The notes beneath the pieces were generated by a model. It was not told where the DNA came from. It saw only the letters and a list, made by a program, of their open reading frames with translations, and searched no databases. A stretch of 64,000 bases of DNA from Pyrus communis (Eukaryota; Streptophyta; Magnoliopsida; Rosales; Rosaceae): positions 24,450,119 to 24,514,118 of the forward strand of contig NC_084816.1 in assembly GCF_963583255.1 (NCBI RefSeq), written 5' to 3'. Both the position numbers and the translations under genes were made by a program. Numbering within the stretch: the stretch's first letter is position 1; every line of letters starts with the position of its first letter. This document shows, piece by piece, positions 47,397 to 58,340 of the stretch.

Positions 47397-48732
47397 CAAA
47401 AAACTACCTCAACTATTGAGATCACGACGGTTTCATACCTCATCTTTTAAAATTGACAATGTCATACCGCATCTTACGAATTTGTGACAATGTCATACCT
47501 CCGTCAATTTTTCTGTTAGTTTTTCTGTTAAGTGCTAACGTGGCTTGATTCGGGACCTACTTTCTATTAAAAAATTATTAAAAACTAAAAAACAATTATT
47601 TAATATTTTTTAAATATTAAAATAATAATAAAAAGCAGAAGAAAAAAAAAACCCTCATTTCGTCCCTCCCCTCCCCCCTTCTCCCTCCTCTCTCCTCTCC
47701 CCATCTTCATCTTCTTCCCCCACCTGCAAATCCCAACCAAAAAAAAAAAAAATCCAATTTGTCTTCCCCCCACATCCACACTCAATTTCCCCACACCTAC
47801 ACTCGTCTCCCCCCTGCAACCCAGAAAAAAAAAAAAAAAAAAAAACCCAGATCCCGTCGGCGGGAACATGGGTGAGCAAAGAAGGTGGAGGATGGGTGCG
47901 GAAGAAAATGTGGAGAATGGATGAAAGTGGTGGATTTGGGGTTTGATGGGTTTTCAAATTTTTTTTTTCCTTCTTTTTTTCCTCTTCTTCTTCTTCTTCT
48001 TCTTCTTCTTCTTTCGCAGGGGAGTTGATGGTTTTAAAAAAAAAAAAAAAAAAAAATTTCCTTCTTTTTTTCCTCTTTTTCTTCTTCTTCCTCGTTCTCG
48101 TTCTCGTTCTCCTTCTTCTTCTTCCGCAGGGGGGTGTTGATGGGTTTTCAATTTTTTTTTTTATTTTTCCTTCCTCTTCTTCTTCTTCCTCCTCCTTTTC
48201 TTCCTCTTCTTCTTCCTCCTCCTTCTCCTTCTCCCTTCTTCTTCTTTCGCGCCGACATGGGGGGAATAATTTTTTTTTTCCTTCCTCCTTTTTTTCCTCT
48301 TCTTCTTCTTCTTCCTCCTCCTCCTCCTTCTCCTTCTTGTTCTTCCGCATGAGGGTTGTTGGGTTTTCAAAATTTTTTTTTTTTTTTGGGTTTGCAGGTG
48401 GGGGGAAGAAAATGAAGATGGGGAGAAGAGAGAGGAGGGGGGAGGGGGAGGGGAGGGAAGAACTAATGGTTTTTTTTTTCTCTACTTTTTATTATTATTT
48501 TAATATTTAAAAAATATTAAATAATTGTTTTTTAGTTTTTAATAATTTTTTAATAGAAAGTAAGTCCCAAATCGAGCCACGTGAGCATTTAACAGAAAAA
48601 CTAACAGAAAAATTGACGGAGGTATGACATTGTCACAAATTCGTAAGATGCGGTATGACATTGTCAATTTTAAAAGATGAGGTATGAAACCGTCGTGACC
48701 CCAATAGTTGAGGTAGTTTTTTGTACTTTACC
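47397..48732. mobile_element. Inner foldback element nested in the outer one
   Basis: Same ends and arms of about 245 bp (47397-47640 and about 48485-48732). The arms enclose about 840 bp of low-complexity DNA. Confidence 0.8.
47640..48480. repeat. CTT/TCC-rich minisatellite core
   Basis: About four units of about 100-115 bp, each running GTTGATGGGTTTTCAA, T-run, (CTT)n/(CTC)n, TTCTTCCGCAGGGG. Strong strand asymmetry: polypyrimidine on the plus strand. Long Lys/Glu- or Phe/Ser-rich open frames here are composition artefacts. Confidence 0.8.
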
Positions 48733-48986
48733 TTTTTTTTTTTTTTTTAAATTTTACTTTTATTTATTATTTTAATATTTAAAAATATTAAATATTTTTT
48801 TTAGTTTTTAATAATATTTTATTAATTTTTTAATAGAAAGTGGTCCCCGTCTCTTGCCACTTTAGCATTTAACAGAAAAACTAACAGAAAAATTGACGGA
48901 GGTATGACATTGTTACAAATTCGTAGGATGCGGTATGACATTGTTAATTTTAAAAGATGAGGTATGAAACTGTCGTGACCCCAATA

Positions 48987-50447
48987 GTTGATGTCACATC
49001 CGAACCCGCCGTTACCAAGATATTGTCCGCTTTGGCATTCCCTGGCCCGAAGGCAGGGCTACCGCACGGTTTTGTTCCTGTGGACCGGTACTCAGCCGAA
49101 GCCAGCGCCTGCCACCCCTCCGGGTTTGTCCACAAAACGCGTCTTGGTAACCAACAAGGTTGCGAATGGATATATAAGGCCAGGACTCGACCCTCGTGTG
49201 GCCGATGTGGGATAGGTTTACCAAGCCTATCCATCCCCCTTAGGGAGCCCGACGTCCCCGTCGGCACACCACCAGCACGAGTCCGGCTCTGATACCAAAT
49301 TGTCACATCCGAACCCGCCGTTACCAAGATATTGTCCGCTTTGGCATTCCCTGGCCCGAAGGTAGGGCTACCGCACGGTTTTGTTCCTGTGGACCGGTAC
49401 TCAACCGAAGCCAGCGCCTGCCACCCCTCCGGGTTTGTCCACAAAACGCGTCTTGGTAACCAACAAGGTTGCGAATGGATATATAAGGCCAGGACTCGAC
49501 CCTCGTGTGGCCGATGTGGGATAGGTTTACCAAGCCTATCCACCCCCCTTAGGGAGCCCGACGTCCCCGTCGGCACACCACCAACACGAGTCCGGCTCTG
49601 ATACCAAATTGTCGCATCCCAACCCGCCGTTACCAAGATATTGTCCGCTTTGGCATTCCCTGGCCCGAAGGCAGGGCTACCGCACGGTTTTGTTCCTGTG
49701 GACCGGTACTCAGCCGAAGCCAGCGCCTGCCACCCCTCCGGGTTTGTCCACAAAACGCGTCTTGGTAACCAACAAGGTTGCGAATGGATATATAAGGCCA
49801 GGACTCGACCCTCGTGTGGCCGATGTGGGATAGGTTTACCAAGCCTATAATATCTTGGTAACGGCGGGTTCGGATGTGATAATTTGGTATCAGAATAGGC
49901 TTGGTAAACCTATCCCACATCGGCCACACGAGGGTCGAGTCCTGGCCTTATATATCCATTCGCAACCTTGTTGGTTACCAAGACGCGTTTTGTGGACAAA
50001 CCCGGAGGGGTGGCAGGCGCTGGCTTCGGCTGAGTATCGGTCCACAGGAACAAAACCGTGCGGTAGCCCTGCCTTCGGGCCAGGGAATGCCAAAGCGGAC
50101 AATATCTTGGTAACGGCGGGTTCGGATGTGACAATTTGGTATCAGAGCCGGACTCGTGCTGGTGGTGTGCCGACGGGGACGTCGGGCTCCCTAAGGGGGG
50201 TGGATAGGCTTGGTAAACCTATCCCACATCGGCCACACGAGGGTCGAGTCCTGGCCTTATATATCCATTCGCAACCTTGTTGGTTACCAAGACGCGTTTT
50301 GTGGACAAACCCGGAGGGGTGGCAGGCGCTGGCTTCGGCTGAGTACCGGTCCACAGGAACAAAACCGTGCGGTAGCCCTGCCTTCGGGCCAGGGAATGCC
50401 AAAGCGGACAATATCTTGGTAACGGCGGGTTCGGATGTGACAGTTGA
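48987..50447. mobile_element. Palindromic five-LTR TRIM retrotransposon
   Basis: Three reverse LTRs (48992-49223, 49301-49532, 49610-49841) and two forward LTRs (49902-50133, 50211-50442), each exactly 232 bp. Complete repeats are separated by 77-bp internal parts with a Met-tRNA-type PBS (TGGTATCAGAGC, for example 50137-50148). At the centre (49849-49895) is a forward LTR 3' end of 33 bp plus a shortened internal part. The whole array is bounded by a 5-bp duplication GTTGA (48987-48991, 50443-50447), as if inserted once. LTR ends are TG...CA; a TATATAA motif and a tRNA B-box-like GGGTCGAGTCC occur in each. Not the Cassandra family. Apparent ORFs of over 200 codons follow from the repeats and are not genes. 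Confidence 0.9.
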
Positions 50448-51465
50448 GGTAATTTTTTGTACTTTACCCTTTTTTTATTATAGTTTTTAATTGGAGATAT
50501 GTTAGACTCACATGTAGGTGAGGCTTTGAAAAACAAAACCAAAAAAAAAAAAAAAATTTGGTTGTGTGAAATTATATTTTTGTCTATATTTCTTATTTAT
50601 GTTCAGTTTTAATTAGAGAGTTAAACTTGTAGTTTCATAGGTTTTGGTTGACAATAAGTGTTTTATTACTATGTAGTTTAGATTAGATTTCTGCCCATAT
50701 TTCTTATTCTTGTTCATTTTTAATTAGAGGGTTAAACTAGTAGTTTCATAGGATTTTGGTTGACAATGAATGTTTTATCAATATGTAGTTTAAATTAACA
50801 ACCTTGACCTAGATTAATTAGTATTTTTTGTACGAGACGTCCATCCGTTGTTTAAAAAAAATTGTCTATATTATACTGATACCACCTCAAAACATTTTGA
50901 TATTGACACGTTAAATGTCAATATTATTGACATTGTATAATAAAGAATGAAACCATGTCTGGAAAAGAATTCTCATTAATAATTAGTATAAACCAACTAT
51001 ATTTAAACATCTATTTGAGTAATTAGTACTAACAATGATTCTTATATTCATATTATGACGTAGTTGGTTGCATCACTTATGGGGGTTGAGGCTGGACAAG
51101 ATGCAGTGATTCGGGCGTTACTGTATAAGTTCGCTTTTTTGAAGGTGTATCCGTACGAGCTCACGGTGGCTGACTTCACTAACCACATTTCCTGGCTGAG
51201 GAACGAGCTGGGGAGGTGTGGCAACAAAGATGAAGGAATCATAGTACCCGAGACGTTAGGGGCGGAGAACCGGACGTGGAGTAACGTCCTTTTGGCGGAT
51301 TGGGAGTCACTGACGTATGCAAGGACGCAGCCGGAGATCTTGAGGATTGTGTATGCAACTGGTAATGAGTCCTGGCCAGGAGGATTTTTTCCCAGAGGTG
51401 CAAATGGCAACATTGCCATGCGTTTCCTTGAAAACAATATTATTGCAGATCAGAATAATTTATAA

Positions 51466-53427
51466 GGCAACTAAGCACTGATTACCTTCTAGCTGCTTGG
51501 TAGCTTATTAATTGATAACTAAGACTGATACACACACACACACACACACACACACTTATATACATATATATATACTTACATTCAAAATTCCAATAATGAT
51601 GTATGACTTATAGCTGGCTCTGAATATATCTTAATGATTATGATATTTGATTAATGATGTTCTCATCATTTTCTATTTTGACATGTAGTATCCAAAATTT
51701 AGTTTGCCTACGGGCATCTCTAGTCATTTCAATTTGCGGTTTTGGTAGGATCGGGGAATACGCATTTTTTGTGGCTTACTTCGTAATGTCTTTGGACAAT
51801 TCAACCGTCTATTTTATATGTTTTCCCTCATATAACATCTCTACCAAAAATCACTCAAATTCTAAGTTATATGACCGTTGGATTAAATTCAGTATTTCTT
51901 TGTAGAACCATATTCATCTATTTTTTTTCACTACAAATGAATGTCTTAATGTATTTGTCTAATTTTTTTGTACGAATGATCTATGAATGATAAATTAAAA
52001 TATAGACGGTTCGAATCCTTTAAAAAAGTTAAAGAATGAGAGCTACAAAAACGTGTTGTGCATCCCCAAATTCTAACCCTTGAGTTATATATGAACTCCG
52101 CTTTGAATTATGCGTAAATTTGGTGACATGAGCTGTTTTTAGTTATGCGGTTTGGCTTTGAATTATTTTTTCCCTTTTGGGATAATTACCTTTATTGTTA
52201 GTATATTTGGTGTCTTGCCGACGTCTCATACAATATAGTTGAGATTATTTAATGTGTCATTTTCTCTAAAGATAAAATAAAATAATTTATTCATGATCAC
52301 CTTACAAAGATCAGTACAATCCAAGTCATGCAGGTTCATTAGCTCTACCAAATTAAATCAATTAAGTGCATAGTCGTTTCCTCTAATCAACACGTTAGTT
52401 AATACCATCCCAATTTGTGCTTATGGAGATAAGTCATAAGGCTTTGTAACGTCTCTTTTGTTGTGTTTAGATGAAATTAGTGCATATATAGACAACACTT
52501 ATGACTCTGAAATTGTTGCTCAACATAAAAAGGGGGCACTACTCAAGCTGGTACACATGTTTATTCACAACGACTTACATAGTCGTTGCGAATAACATTC
52601 CGCTACCTGTCAAGCACAATAATCCTGACAATTTGACAAGCTATTGATTGTTAAGTTTGTATATATTCACATCTTTATGTTATCCTATGTACTATCTTAT
52701 CCTATGTATTATACATTTTAGAGTATATCAACCCAAGGTACACCACCACCCAAGAGGGGCGGAGGGATCATTGGACCACTTTAGTCCTAGGCCCACCCTG
52801 CTTTTGTTTATTAAAAAAAATTTAGTACTACTTTTTCTCTTTTTTTTTAGCACTTTTCCATGACATTTTCACTTAAGCCATTCCAATTTCCTAGACAAAA
52901 GATCCGGCCCTCTTTAAATCTTTTAAGGATATTTATGTAATATAGTCTAACCCTAAAGCCTATCTATTCCAACTTCCAACACTCGTATTCCTTTTCCCAA
53001 TACTAAAAATTAGTATTTTATTATTCTCCAAGTTTCTAGCCGATTGCAATATGTCAATCTGTATTAGGGTTGATATCTATGTATTACTTTTCGATCAGTC
53101 TTCAATTTCCATGATCCTCAAAGGTATGAACTTCGAGTCTCCAAAGTTGTCATTTTCAAATTTTTTTGCAATTTGCTAATTCATATATTTTGTCATCTAC
53201 AATTGTAAATTAATTTAACAAATAATATTTCTTTTGCAAATTAAAGAATTCTATTATTCCATCAAAGAAAAGACATTGAAGTTTAGTTACCCAAAGTCTG
53301 TATTTTACTCTCAATTCCTCTTACAATTTTTTGTTTATAAATTATGATTAAATTGATGTCTTGCACTTTCTCTGAACTATTGCCTAATTTGTTTTAGTTT
53401 GTAAAATTAGCATATTTATACTATGCA
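51466..53427. other. Unit 2 spacer downstream of the broken gene a copy
   Basis: Collinear with 30234-32180 of unit 1. The (CA)n run is expanded here (about 51531-51555). No gene recognised. Confidence 0.5.
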
Positions 53428-54078
53428 TGTGACATCCCACATCGTCCAGGGGAGTGATCCTTATATGTATATTCTCATCCCTACCTAGGACGAGGCCTTT
53501 TGGGAGCTCACTGGCTTCGGGTTCCGTAGGAACTCCAAAGTTAAGCGAGAAAGGGGCTGGAGCAATCCCATGACGGGTGACCCATCGGGAAGTTCTCGTG
53601 TGAGTTCCCAGAAACAAAACCGTGAGGGCGTGGTCGGGGCCCAAAGCAGACAATATCGTGCTACGGTGGTGGAGTCGAGCCCGGGTTGTGATGGGGGCCT
53701 GGGTCGGGATGTGACAATTTGGTATCAGAGCCTAACCCCAGTCGCGTGTGTGCCGACGAGAATGTCAGGCCCCTAAGAGGGGTGGATTGTGACATCCCAC
53801 ATCGCCCAGGGGAGTAATCCTTATATGTATATTCTCATCCCTACCTAGCATGAGGCCTTTTGGGAGCTCACTGGCTTTGGGTTCCATCGGAACTCCAAAG
53901 TTAAGCGAGTAGCGTGCGAGAGCATTCCCAAGATGGGTGACCCATCGGGAAGTTCTCGTGTGAGTTCCCAAAAACAAAACCGTGAGGGCGTGGTTGGGGC
54001 CCAAAGCGGACAATATCGTGCTACGGTGGTGGAGTCGAGCCCGGGTTGTGGGGGCCCGGGTCGGGATGTGACAATGCA
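53423..54078 (+). mobile_element. Cassandra TRIM, copy 3 (unit 2 only)
   Basis: LTRs 53428-53716 and 53788-54073, PBS TGGTATCAGAGC at 53720-53731, 5-bp duplication ATGCA (53423-53427, 54074-54078). 5S-like block in each LTR. Unit 1 has the empty site (ACTATGCAAGTTTC, about 32174), so it inserted after the duplication. Confidence 0.95.
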
Positions 54079-54633
54079 ACGGTTTCAAAATATGAAAACT
54101 CGTCGAGGACAATTATTTTAATTATTGAGAATATGTAATATTATCAATGCTATGTTATTTTGAATTTTAATTACTTTTCATATATATACTATGATGTTTT
54201 GGTTAACAGTTTTGTAACTACTATCGATTTAATTTTTTTTTAATATCTATGAGAAGCCTCTCCTAATTCAAAATCCTGGCTTTCTCACCCAATCCAAACC
54301 CCGACATCCACCCATCTACTCCAGCTACTCTTTATCCTTTCATCGTCGCTCAAACCCCAATTCCTCTCTATCTCTCTCTGAACAACCTCGTTTTCTCTTC
54401 GATCTAGATCCGGATGGAAATCCATCACTAATCTTAATCATGACTTTCCCCGAACCTCTAGACAATGTTGCTTAATTTATGGGACTAATCGAATCTGGCA
54501 AACAATTTTGGTCTGACTCCAAGTCATCGAGAAACGAAGGACCATCCGATCCCTAACCTCTTTCCTCTACAACAAGGTCCCAGCCCACCCCAAGTAAAAG
54601 AGTTGACTTCATCTCTAACCGTGAAACGATTTA

Positions 54634-55334
54634 TGTCACGCCCCGGACCAGGATCGATGGCAGAAAATATAAAAAGAAAGGGGAGAGTTGAGTGGAAGTC
54701 AGTGGGAAGCGAGAGTAAGGAAGAATATTATATTGGTTGAGAGGATAGGTAGAGAGTGTGTGTGGTTCGGCTGAAAATGGGGAAAAGGGAGGGGAGGTGT
54801 GATGATGATGGGTAATAAAATATTGAAATATAGGATGACTGATTTGTCTAGTGTGTGGTTGGCATCGGAGTAGGATTCTTTCTCTTTGTTTTTTTCCTCT
54901 CATTTCCTCTTCTCCTTTTTGAACGATCACGGTTAAGCTACGTCAACATCTTATATTAATTTTTTTTATATAGAAAGAGAAAGACAAAACAAAGAATGTG
55001 AGAGGAGGGGATGAAAAGAGAAGGGGAGAGAATCCTAGTTCATAGGCACCGGTTCTTGAAGTTGAAATGGATCTAGCTTTCATAATTTGAAAAAAAAAAA
55101 AAAAAAACGAGTTCTCACAATCTACCCTCCTCAAAAAAATTTCGTCCTCGAAATTTACTAAACCTTACTCCGAAAGTGTACACTTAAAAATTCTACATCA
55201 CCAGCTCAAAATAATTCAACCTATCTAACTAGCTCCACAGCAATTCCCAAGGGTATCTAATCCCCGGAGCTTTGATACCATTCTGTCGCGCACCGAGCGT
55301 AGGGTCCTATCGATCCTGGGTCTGGGGCGTGACA
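54634..55334 (-). mobile_element. LTR/TRIM-like element with inverted ends, unit 2
   Basis: Counterpart of 32793-33504: same TGTCACGCCCCGGACC start and GTGACA end, so it predates the duplication. The nested MITE relative is also shared. Confidence 0.55.
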
Positions 55335-56302
55335 ATATATTTACATTAAGAGTAGGGGAATAAATTAGTATTGAACTATCTACTCATAGAATTCGAATAT
55401 AAGGACGACTTTCACTTACAATTAGAAAAAAATTTCACTAAGTGGAAATATTAGAATATTATGTTAAGTTTTTGAAATTATCAATAGCTTATAAATAACC
55501 TACCTTGGTCGAGAACTTTAAGGGTGCGTTTGTGGTACTTGATTAGATTCATGGATTAAGCTGGACTGACTTAGCTTGAACTAAGCAAGATAAAAATAAT
55601 CAAATATTTGGTGTAATGTCAGACTAAATCTCAGACTAAAATATTTTAGACCCAATATTTTTGTTAATAGGAGAAAAAATGCAACGCCAAAACCATCGTT
55701 TCCAATTTTTAGGTTTGCAATTGATACCAAACTAAAAGGTTCAGAACTCCAGAACGAAACCCAAAACAAACAAATTAAACCAGAAAATAACCTCAAATTT
55801 TCCCAGAACTCCACATTGCAACACGCCAAATCCATCTAAGTTTTCCTACCAACCTAACAAAATTTAACCCAGAACTCCAAAACTCATGTTTAAATCCAAA
55901 AATTAAATAGGAAATTTCATTCTAATATTTGGCAAATATGACTTTTATACTGAAACTATGAGTAAGATCAAAATCTAATTTTAGTGCCCTGATACATTAA
56001 TCAGCTCATTTATTAATTTTATTTTGATGTTTTAATTATTTCTCATTTTCTTCCTAATTTTAATGACTAATTATATTTCATTATAATTATAATTTTCATT
56101 TCATTCATCGTAATATATCTATTTGTAAACATTTAGATAAACTATTTTTTGTTATACAATATATTTCGATATACTTTGTTTTCTTCATTTAGGTACATTA
56201 AATTCATTATAATACATTTCGGTGCATACATTTTGGTACACACATTTCGGTACATACATTTCGATACAAACATGTAGATACATTAATCCTATAATACATT
56301 TC

Positions 56303-57447
56303 GGTATTGTTGACTCTAAAAATTACAAAACCTACGTGGCGCGCAGGCCGAGTAACTAATAAGCTAACTACGTCATTCAGTTGAATGCGGGGCGTGCCAA
56401 CTCGTCGGCCGAGCTCGACCGAGGAGTAAAATTCGTTGATGTCACGTTGAGCGCATTGTTGACTTCTTTATCTTGCGACTGCGACCGAGGAAGGAACACT
56501 CTCGGTCTTTGGGTTCTATAGCCTGAAGACAAGGCTACTAATTCTGCGAAGTTCACAAATCGTCGGCGCCCGATTCGGTCACTGTGATTATATTCGTAAG
56601 AGTATAGGCACGTCGAATCGACACCAAACTATATGGACACAGGTACTCAAATGTGATGTATGTCTTGATGGTGAATGTAGTTCGGCCGTCGGAATGCCAA
56701 ACTCTGAAACTCACTTGTGAGTATCCAATCATAAAATCACTTGGCGTCCAGTACGCCGAATAACGCAATTCGTAACACCTTACTACGCCGAGAAGGCTAG
56801 CAAGGTGACCTCTACCAACAAGGGTTCGAAAACCCTTCTCGGCCGAGACTTAGATAGGTAACCATTCGGCCTCGACGCAGTGCTGTTTATCCAAACTGAA
56901 GGTGCTTCTCGGTCGGCTAATTCTGCGACAACAGTGTTGTTTATCCAAACTGAAGGTGTTCGTCGGGTGCCTCCACAATGCTGTTTATCCAAACTGAAGG
57001 TGTGTCGACAGAAAAAGAAAAGGAAAAAATCTCACGGTATTTGAGAGGCTTTGCGCATGGCAATTGTATGCTGAATTGAAGGTCATCTTTTTTGTTGCAT
57101 GATTTCTTGTATTTATAGCTCCCGTTCCTTGAAACCAAATCGCGCCCTTATCTGGATTGGGAGTCCTTATCCCGTTCCAACTTTACTTCGAACAAACCCA
57201 CTCCCATTAGGATTTTGAACTTTCCCCTCTTCCGAGGCTTTATTCTTCGCTGACCGGGAATCCTGGTTGCACCAGGACTTCCTCGACCTTTTTGTTTATT
57301 TGGATTATTCCTTCTTAGGATAGGACTCGACCAACCCTGCTAACTGGCCTAGAATCTATCAAGCAACCCATAGTAGTTGACATAGCTTTGGGCCGAGCCC
57401 AACCATATGCTCGGCCCAACAATATTATTTTGGGCCCAAACAGGTAT
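56303..57447 (+). mobile_element. Solo LTR with 5-bp target duplication (unit 2 only)
   Basis: An 1135-bp LTR (56308-57442) starting TGTTGACTC and ending GGGCCCAAACA, flanked by GGTAT (56303-56307, 57443-57447). Unit 1 has the uninterrupted site (CGGTATATACATTCC, about 35788). A TATA-like TATTTATA is at about 57111. It contains three copies of a 24-bp unit (56881-56904, 56935-56958, 56979-57002) starting GCTGTTTATCCAAACTGAAG or nearly so. No internal region remains, so the element was removed by LTR-LTR recombination. Confidence 0.9.
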
Positions 57448-58340
57448 ATACATTCCAATGCATACATTTTCAGTGCATAGATTTCGGTACACACATTTAG
57501 GTACAACAATTTAATATAGCACATTTCGGTACTAACATTTATGTACATTAATTGGATATATTACATTCCGGTACTAACATTTCGAGAGATACATTTAGGT
57601 ACTAACATTAAATAAAATTAATAAATTAAAAAAACTTTTTTTTGGTTCAAAAATAAATTTAAATGTGTATGTTAATAAATTTAAATATTTAATGGGAGAC
57701 ATTGAATAAAATACACATTAATTAATCTGAATTAAGGTCGCATCAAGGGACTATAATCAATATATAATCTAACGTCAAGTTTTTATTAAATTTCTTTCTT
57801 CAAGGATTAAAGTTAAAAACCCTAAAATTAAATCCATCCAAGTATTCCTTTCGGTGGCTTCAATGCCACCAAATCTTGGTCGTTGACAATCTCTCCTTAT
57901 TCAAGCTCGTTGTCGTCCTCCCTTGGCTTAGGGTTCGTCTCGGTTGTGCCTCCACCGACATCGCATGAAAGAAGAAGGCGGAGCGTGAAGGAACTGGATG
58001 TCGGGGTTTAGCAAGTTGGGGATTGGATCTTGGTTCCTTTCTAGTCCTCGTTAATACCAAGCGAAGGCTTGAGATTAGATAGAGAGCTTGAGTGAAGCAC
58101 GGAGGCCAGGACTCATAGTCGAGGCGAGTCCCAATGTAGAATTATAGTCTTACTTAACCCAGTCCAAGTCAATCCCTCCTAAGGAGGTGAAAATGTACCC
58201 TAACACTAAAAACCAATTATCTCTATAGAATGACATATGATATCCGACCCCGTATTCTTGACACACTATTTAGAGGGGCAGACCAACCTTTTTGTTTAAT
58301 AAGCTACAATACAAAATAGAAAAAAAAATTAAGAAGGAAT

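Larger units (their letters stand above)
47123..50469. mobile_element. Foldback (long-TIR) DNA element, outer copy, in intron 2
   Basis: Ends GGGTAAAGTACAAAAAACTA and its reverse complement, with arms of about 275 bp. The left arm is 47123-47396. The right arm, 48733-50469, is interrupted by the TRIM at 48992-50442. Flanking TTTTTTTA on both sides is a possible 8-bp duplication. A second element of the same family sits at its centre. No transposase seen. A transcript through this intron would form a long hairpin. Confidence 0.8.
45743..51465 (+). pseudogene. Desiccation-related protein gene a copy, broken (unit 2)
   Basis: Exons correspond to 45743-46103, 46764-46989 and 51064-51465. Exon 1 has lost one G at about 45975 (GCAGAGGCTCG against GCAGAGGGCTCG), shifting the frame at about residue 79 and stopping soon after. 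Exon 2 has TTA changed to TAA at 46906-46908. In exon 3 a small deletion creates a TAA six codons before the unit 1 stop. Splice sites and TATA box are kept. Intron 2 has grown to about 4.1 kb through the foldback and TRIM insertions. Protein-level function is very unlikely; transcripts could still be made. Confidence 0.93.

Noticed and set aside
47655..48510. Lys/Glu-rich and Phe/Ser-rich open frames up to 231 codons
   Set aside because: Low-complexity translation of the CTT/CTC minisatellite.
48992..50442. CRISPR-like array of regular repeats
   Set aside because: Repeats are 232-bp LTRs with TG...CA ends, PBS and target duplication; plant nuclear context.
48950..50542. Several open frames of 70-267 codons, repeated on both strands
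   Set aside because: They repeat with the 309-bp TRIM period and occur in all copies and orientations; products of GC-rich LTR sequence, not genes.
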